Positions 60,658 through 64,000 of a stretch of DNA of 64,000 nucleotides are shown in pieces (the first letter of the stretch is position 1; each line of letters starts with the position of its first letter). The position numbers were made by a program, and so were the translations under genes. The stretch is taken from positions 1,550,001-1,614,000 of the forward strand of contig NZ_CP014841.1 of assembly GCF_001641285.1 (NCBI RefSeq), given 5' to 3'. Under the pieces are notes generated by a model. That model was not told the origin of the DNA. It searched no databases and worked only from the letters and a program-made list of their open reading frames with translations. The stretch comes from Dyella thiooxydans. GTDB taxonomy: Bacteria; Pseudomonadota; Gammaproteobacteria; Xanthomonadales; Rhodanobacteraceae.

Positions 60658-61557
60658 CTATTCGCCCGGTTTCGGTTTAGAGCGAGCAATAGACTTATGG
60701 GCACCCGTGACAGACTTTGCTTTCTCGAAATCACGCGCGATATTTTCTCTAGACGCTCGATTGAGCGAGAGCTTCAGCCGCTCAAAGTCACTATGCAGCT
60801 GGTTAATGTAGCGTCGGAGAATATCAGGTATTCCTGTTATTCCGTCCACCGACAACGCACCCTCTGCTAGCTCAGTCGACTTCTCAGCGTTCACTCTAGT
60901 CCAGCTGTCGCTCACCATATAGAAGAACATAAAAGGCAACTTGAATACGGCAAAGAATCCATGCGGATCATCGCCAAAGCGCACGTCCTGGCAACCAACA
61001 CCGCGCTCAAGAAAGTAATTGAAAGCTACGTCAATGTCAAAATAAGGAGGTTCACCGTAAAATGGCGCAAAGTAAATTCGCTCTTTGCAAACGCCATCTC
61101 GAATCTGGGCCTTCCACGCACCGATAACCTCATCTAGCAGGCGATTATCTTCATCAGTGCGATCGTCTTGCCTGTGCTTAGCGGTAATCATTGTCCGCCA
61201 GAAGATTGACAACACTGCAAGTCGAACATTATTAGTAATCAGAACCTCAGATTTCTGCAGTCTGTAGTTAGCTATCTTCTTGAATAGCCTAGACGCCAAC
61301 TCCTTTTCGAGAGTTCCGAGCCTCCCTTCACAATCGGCGCAAAGCAGGTACTCTTTCGGCCCGTCTTGCTCGCGCTTATTGACGTCATCACTGTACCTTA
61401 GATAGCCATTTATGGACGTATTCTTAATCCAGTCATAAACAAACTTCGGTATCAAATGAGATTCCGCTAGCGCGACATTCTTTGTATCACACAGGGCACA
61501 GGTGCCAACATTGCCACCTAGGTTAGTACCATTATTCAAGCCGCCAGCACTCTGCAT
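60658..61557 (-). CDS. Orphan C-x2-C/HNH-like protein, probably acquired
   Basis: About 299 aa, with clearly lower GC than the flanking genes. The N-terminal 75 residues read CALCDTKNVALAESHLIPKFVYDWIKN...KEYLLCADCEGRLGTLEKEL: two Cys-x2-Cys pairs with an intervening ESH. This is the layout of a zinc-stabilised HNH-like (beta-beta-alpha) nuclease or zinc-ribbon. The remaining ~200 residues (VRLAVLSIFWRTMITAKHRQDD, IYFAPFYGEPPYFDIDVAFNYFLERGVGC, FFAVFKLPFMFFYMVSD) are helical with no family I recognise. ATG 61557 is preceded by GGGATC; TTG 61602 is the far start. It stands alone between direct repeats. Confidence 0.75.
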   Translation of the reverse strand: MQSAGGLNNGTNLGGNVGTCALCDTKNVALAESHLIPKFVYDWIKNTSINGYLRYSDDVNKREQDGPKEYLLCADCEGRLGTLEKELASRLFKKIANYRLQKSEVLITNNVRLAVLSIFWRTMITAKHRQDDRTDEDNRLLDEVIGAWKAQIRDGVCKERIYFAPFYGEPPYFDIDVAFNYFLERGVGCQDVRFGDDPHGFFAVFKLPFMFFYMVSDSWTRVNAEKSTELAEGALSVDGITGIPDILRRYINQLHSDFERLKLSLNRASRENIARDFEKAKSVTGAHKSIARSKPKPGE

Positions 61558-61689
61558 TTTCTTGATCCCAGGCACCTTTCCGTTGCAGTAACTGACCCAC
61601 AACTAAGCGGGTCAGAGCCCCTTCTCCTCAAAGGCAGGTCCATGTGCCGGCCTCATCCGTGGCTGTCCCGCCTCCCCGACCAGGGCGGA

Positions 61690-61749
61690 CAAGTCAGATA
61701 GCAGAAAGTGCACTCTGACCCGGGTTTTGGCGGCGAAATGGTGACCCGG
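61690..61749. repeat. Right direct-repeat block flanking the orphan gene
   Basis: GTCAGATAGCAGAAAGTGCA, then CTCTGACC, GGGTTTT and CGGCGAAATGGTGACCCGG (61731-61749). The last 19 bp are identical to 60601-60619. It lies between the orphan gene and the DUF262 gene. Confidence 0.7.
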
Positions 61750-61757
61750 TTAGCTCT

Positions 61758-63440
61758 CTACACCGAATCCACCTCGTCACTTGCCCTAACGGCGTCCCTA
61801 TCCACTTGTAGGTCGAACTGCGCAAGAAAAGACGACTCGAAGTCCGTGATCGCGCGCTCACGCTCCGCGATGAAACCATCGCAGTCGTCGTTACGAAGGC
61901 ACTCCATCGCCGCCGCAGACAACAAATGGGAGCGTTGAATCTCGACGCCATTCGCGTCGTCTGGCAGGGCAGCGAACACGCCTCGCGCGTTACGCGAGTA
62001 GCCCGCGGGGAGGATGACCCTGTTTGCCGGATTTGAAACGTTCGGTCTGCTTTGATTGGGAAAAAAATACGGTATATCGGCAGTATCCGGGCTCGAGAAT
62101 ATGGCCGTACCGTTTATCGCTTCACCGGTCTTTGGGTCCAGCAACACATTTGATATCTGCACCAACAGTGACGCACGAATCCGCGCAGACCGACGATCAA
62201 ACGCGGTCGGGAATGGCCGGATAGGTCGGCTCAAGAACTCACTAGCAAACTCCGGGCCGGCCTCCTCTCGACTGACCGCCCGCAGGATGTCAGCGGCCCT
62301 CCGGAGATCCGTAGTGTTCGCACCGGCAAACCAGCCGTTAAAGGAAGTCGCCCAAAACCACTTCTTGAGACTCATCAAGAGGTTCGCTGAAAGCTGACTG
62401 CGGACCGCGCCGTGTTCAGCGAAGAATATCGAAAGCAACACAAAGATAGACGAATACGGCAAAAGCTTGCTAGTGCGCAGGCCAACCTGCTCGTTGAGGA
62501 AACCAGCCGTTTCCAGCAGCGCCTGAGACGCCGTCTGGACCGCAGCTCTCATTCGAGCGGCAGAACTCCGGTCCACTAAACGCTCGTACGAGGGTCGCGT
62601 GAAGTCCAGTCCGGCGATCGCTAGCACCACCTGCAGAATGATCCGTCGATGAAGGTCCCCGAAGCCGGTCGCACGCAAGCTGCCAAGCAACTCGTCGATA
62701 GAGCTCGCCAAGTCAAACGCGTTGCCGGCAGCGTCCGAGTAAGTGAGAGCTGAAAGCATTTGATCGGGCGTCATATCCCGCCCGCGCTGATTGATTCGCG
62801 CAAAGATGGTCACAGCGTCATCAATGGAGCCGTTTTTCAAAATCGTGAGAGGCAGACGGTACTCGCGAAGAGCCCGCTGCAGGGCGTCAGCCTTGTCAAG
62901 CAGCAGGCTTGCCTCTGTCTCCGAATAGGCCGAGCTGGCTGCAATATCACGCGTCCGGCGTGCGAAGTCGACAGTGCGCAGAATGTTCCGCAGCGGCAAA
63001 AAATGAAGCGGGACGGACCGGCAGGTGCCCTTTAGATGAACAAACTGCTCGGCCTTCAAATCGTATGCGATCCACCAGCGCCAGTCTTCCAAGCGCTCGC
63101 ATGGATGGTTCTCGGGAAGCTTGAGCACGCCGAGTAGCGTCGCCAAGCGCTGGTGGCCGTCCACCACGTATGACTTCACCAATGGGCCGTCACTCGGGAG
63201 GACAATGGGACCGATTGCCTTCAAGCTCGCAATGTCTGACCGTTCTGTCTGCCAGATCAGAAGCGAACCGATCGGATAACCTTTCAGCACGCTGTCAAAC
63301 AGCTGAAGCATGTCTTCCGGCGACCACACGTAAGGCCGCTGGAAGCGTGGCACTCGATACTCGCCAGACACAACCCCGTCCAGCAGGTCGTTTACGGCAA
63401 TGATGTCCGGGCGGGCAGAAGCAGCAGGAAGTTGCGTCAT
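61758..63440 (-). CDS. DUF262 domain protein (GmrSD-like N-terminal half)
   Basis: A 560-aa protein. The DUF262 domain covers residues ~12-230: IIAVNDLLDGVVSGEYRVPRFQRPYVWSPEDMLQLFDSVLKGYPIGSLLIWQ, then KSYVVDGHQRLATLLGVL, i.e. the VPRFQRPYVW and DGHQR motifs of this ParB-like nucleotide-binding fold. ILKNGSIDDAVTIFARINQRGRDMTPDQML follows. The C-terminal part contains VEIQRSHLLSAAAMECLRNDDCDGFIAERERAI, a possible HNH-type remnant. In GmrSD the DUF262 subunit works with a DUF1524 nuclease against modified phage DNA. ATG 63440 has GAGG upstream and lies one base after the stop of the preceding gene, so the two are coupled. Confidence 0.9.
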   Translation of the reverse strand: MTQLPAASARPDIIAVNDLLDGVVSGEYRVPRFQRPYVWSPEDMLQLFDSVLKGYPIGSLLIWQTERSDIASLKAIGPIVLPSDGPLVKSYVVDGHQRLATLLGVLKLPENHPCERLEDWRWWIAYDLKAEQFVHLKGTCRSVPLHFLPLRNILRTVDFARRTRDIAASSAYSETEASLLLDKADALQRALREYRLPLTILKNGSIDDAVTIFARINQRGRDMTPDQMLSALTYSDAAGNAFDLASSIDELLGSLRATGFGDLHRRIILQVVLAIAGLDFTRPSYERLVDRSSAARMRAAVQTASQALLETAGFLNEQVGLRTSKLLPYSSIFVLLSIFFAEHGAVRSQLSANLLMSLKKWFWATSFNGWFAGANTTDLRRAADILRAVSREEAGPEFASEFLSRPIRPFPTAFDRRSARIRASLLVQISNVLLDPKTGEAINGTAIFSSPDTADIPYFFPNQSRPNVSNPANRVILPAGYSRNARGVFAALPDDANGVEIQRSHLLSAAAMECLRNDDCDGFIAERERAITDFESSFLAQFDLQVDRDAVRASDEVDSV

Positions 63441-63441
63441 A

Positions 63442-64000
63442 TCACAGCGCCTCGCAAATTGCGTCAATTAGCCCGCCGAGCTCGACGGCGTCATCCGTGT
63501 GGGCAACGGTCATTCGTTGGTCGGGCCGGCCAGTTTCCTCGACGAAGATAGAGCTTAGTCCGGAACCGAACCCCTCAGCCAGAAGAACCCAGTCCTGCTC
63601 CGAAACAGAGCCGTAGAGCGCCTTCTCCTCAGAGCTTATTGCCGCGGACGCGAAATAATCGGCCTTCGATACCGGCCTCTTCTCTATGCGAAAGCCGCGC
63701 TTCATGTGGTAGTGGCGGCGCTGCTCGACCGTCATACGGAAAAGTGCCTCTACCTTCCGCTTAAAGTCCCGCGACCGATCCCGGGCGAGAAGCGCTGACT
63801 GAGGCAGATAGCTCTCGATAGATCGCTTACTTAGCTGGTGGGTGAAAATACCCAGCTGGCCTGCCTGCCGAACTATGTCCGCGTTCGGATCGTCCGCGCC
63901 ATGCTTGGCGTCGTTGTCCAAAAATGCCCCCAACCACATCCGGAAGTCACGCCTATACCTCCCGTCGCTGCGTGCCCAAATGCCGGCAGAGAAAATGCGC
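63442..64000 (-). CDS. TOPRIM-like protein, 5' end beyond the window
   Basis: At least 186 residues; the open frame reaches the right edge without a preceding stop, so the gene is incomplete here. The visible part includes MWLGAFLDNDAKHG...ADIVRQAGQLGIFTHQLSKRSIESYLP. The LDND pair plus KR.IE.YLP is the pattern of the TOPRIM half of OLD-type/DUF4435-like nucleases. A basic stretch (RDFKRKVEALFRMTVEQRRHYHMKRGFRIEKRPV) and a C-terminal IFVEETGRPDQRMTVAHTDDAVELGGLIDAICEAL follow. It is coupled to the DUF262 gene. Whether an ATPase domain precedes the TOPRIM part cannot be seen. Confidence 0.7.
   Translation of the reverse strand, partial: RIFSAGIWARSDGRYRRDFRMWLGAFLDNDAKHGADDPNADIVRQAGQLGIFTHQLSKRSIESYLPQSALLARDRSRDFKRKVEALFRMTVEQRRHYHMKRGFRIEKRPVSKADYFASAAISSEEKALYGSVSEQDWVLLAEGFGSGLSSIFVEETGRPDQRMTVAHTDDAVELGGLIDAICEAL

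Overview
The window is a chromosomal stretch of a high-GC gammaproteobacterium, most likely a Rhodanobacteraceae/Xanthomonadaceae relative (Rhodanobacter, Dyella or Frateuria type). This rests on GC-rich codon use, very large TonB-dependent receptors, an effector with the XVIPCD signal of the Xanthomonadales type IV secretion system, an AtxE2-type lasso isopeptidase with its own receptor, and many secreted peptidases of families typical of this group. No rRNA, tRNA or CRISPR array was seen. Protein families were assigned by reading motifs, not by database search.

Layout. 0-9 kb: mixed single genes (membrane protein, TraB-like secreted protein, an alpha-amino-acid ester hydrolase type S15 enzyme, DHFR-family protein, MtfA, TrmY, AIM24). 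9.2-20.2 kb: a carbohydrate utilisation locus, probably for beta-1,3-glucan. It holds a LacI regulator and MFS transporter on the minus strand, then divergently a TonB receptor, an unassigned probable (alpha/alpha)6 hydrolase, a GH3 and a GH16. A 26-bp perfect palindrome lies directly upstream of the receptor promoter. 20.4-34 kb: aminotransferase, MarR/DUF1398 pair with twin operators, LysR, a large secreted lyase-like protein with an Ala-Pro repeat linker, alpha/beta hydrolase, M61 peptidase and small secreted proteins.

34.3-44.6 kb is accessory DNA rich in conflict genes. It contains a DUF3883 protein with a membrane partner, a type IV secretion GH19/peptidoglycan-binding/XVIPCD effector broken by one frameshift behind an intact candidate immunity gene, and a Tse2-like ADP-ribosyltransferase toxin with a Tsi2-like immunity gene. 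A decayed fragment of a second Tse2-like gene also lies here. 44.9-49 kb: a BNR beta-propeller protein and an AraC/GyrI regulator.

49.4-57.5 kb is a lasso peptide locus: GntR-type regulator, 45-aa precursor, B protein, cyclase, and convergently a dedicated isopeptidase and TonB receptor. The predicted 20-residue core GIGEPVDEMFGRLTEAGISQ is the most attractive product in the window. The logic is synthesis and maturation (A-B-C), uptake (receptor) and linearisation (isopeptidase), with no ABC exporter seen.

57.6-64 kb is a lower-GC accessory and defence-like region. It has two tandem XRE regulators with shared promoter repeats, a frameshifted relic of a DUF2892 gene, a higBA toxin-antitoxin pair, an IS3 relic, a MITE-like element, an orphan C-x2-C/HNH-like gene between direct repeats, and a two-gene unit of a DUF262 protein with an upstream TOPRIM-like protein that runs off the right edge. 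A short dispersed repeat (core GAAAGTGCACTCTGACC) occurs at several boundaries of the accessory modules.
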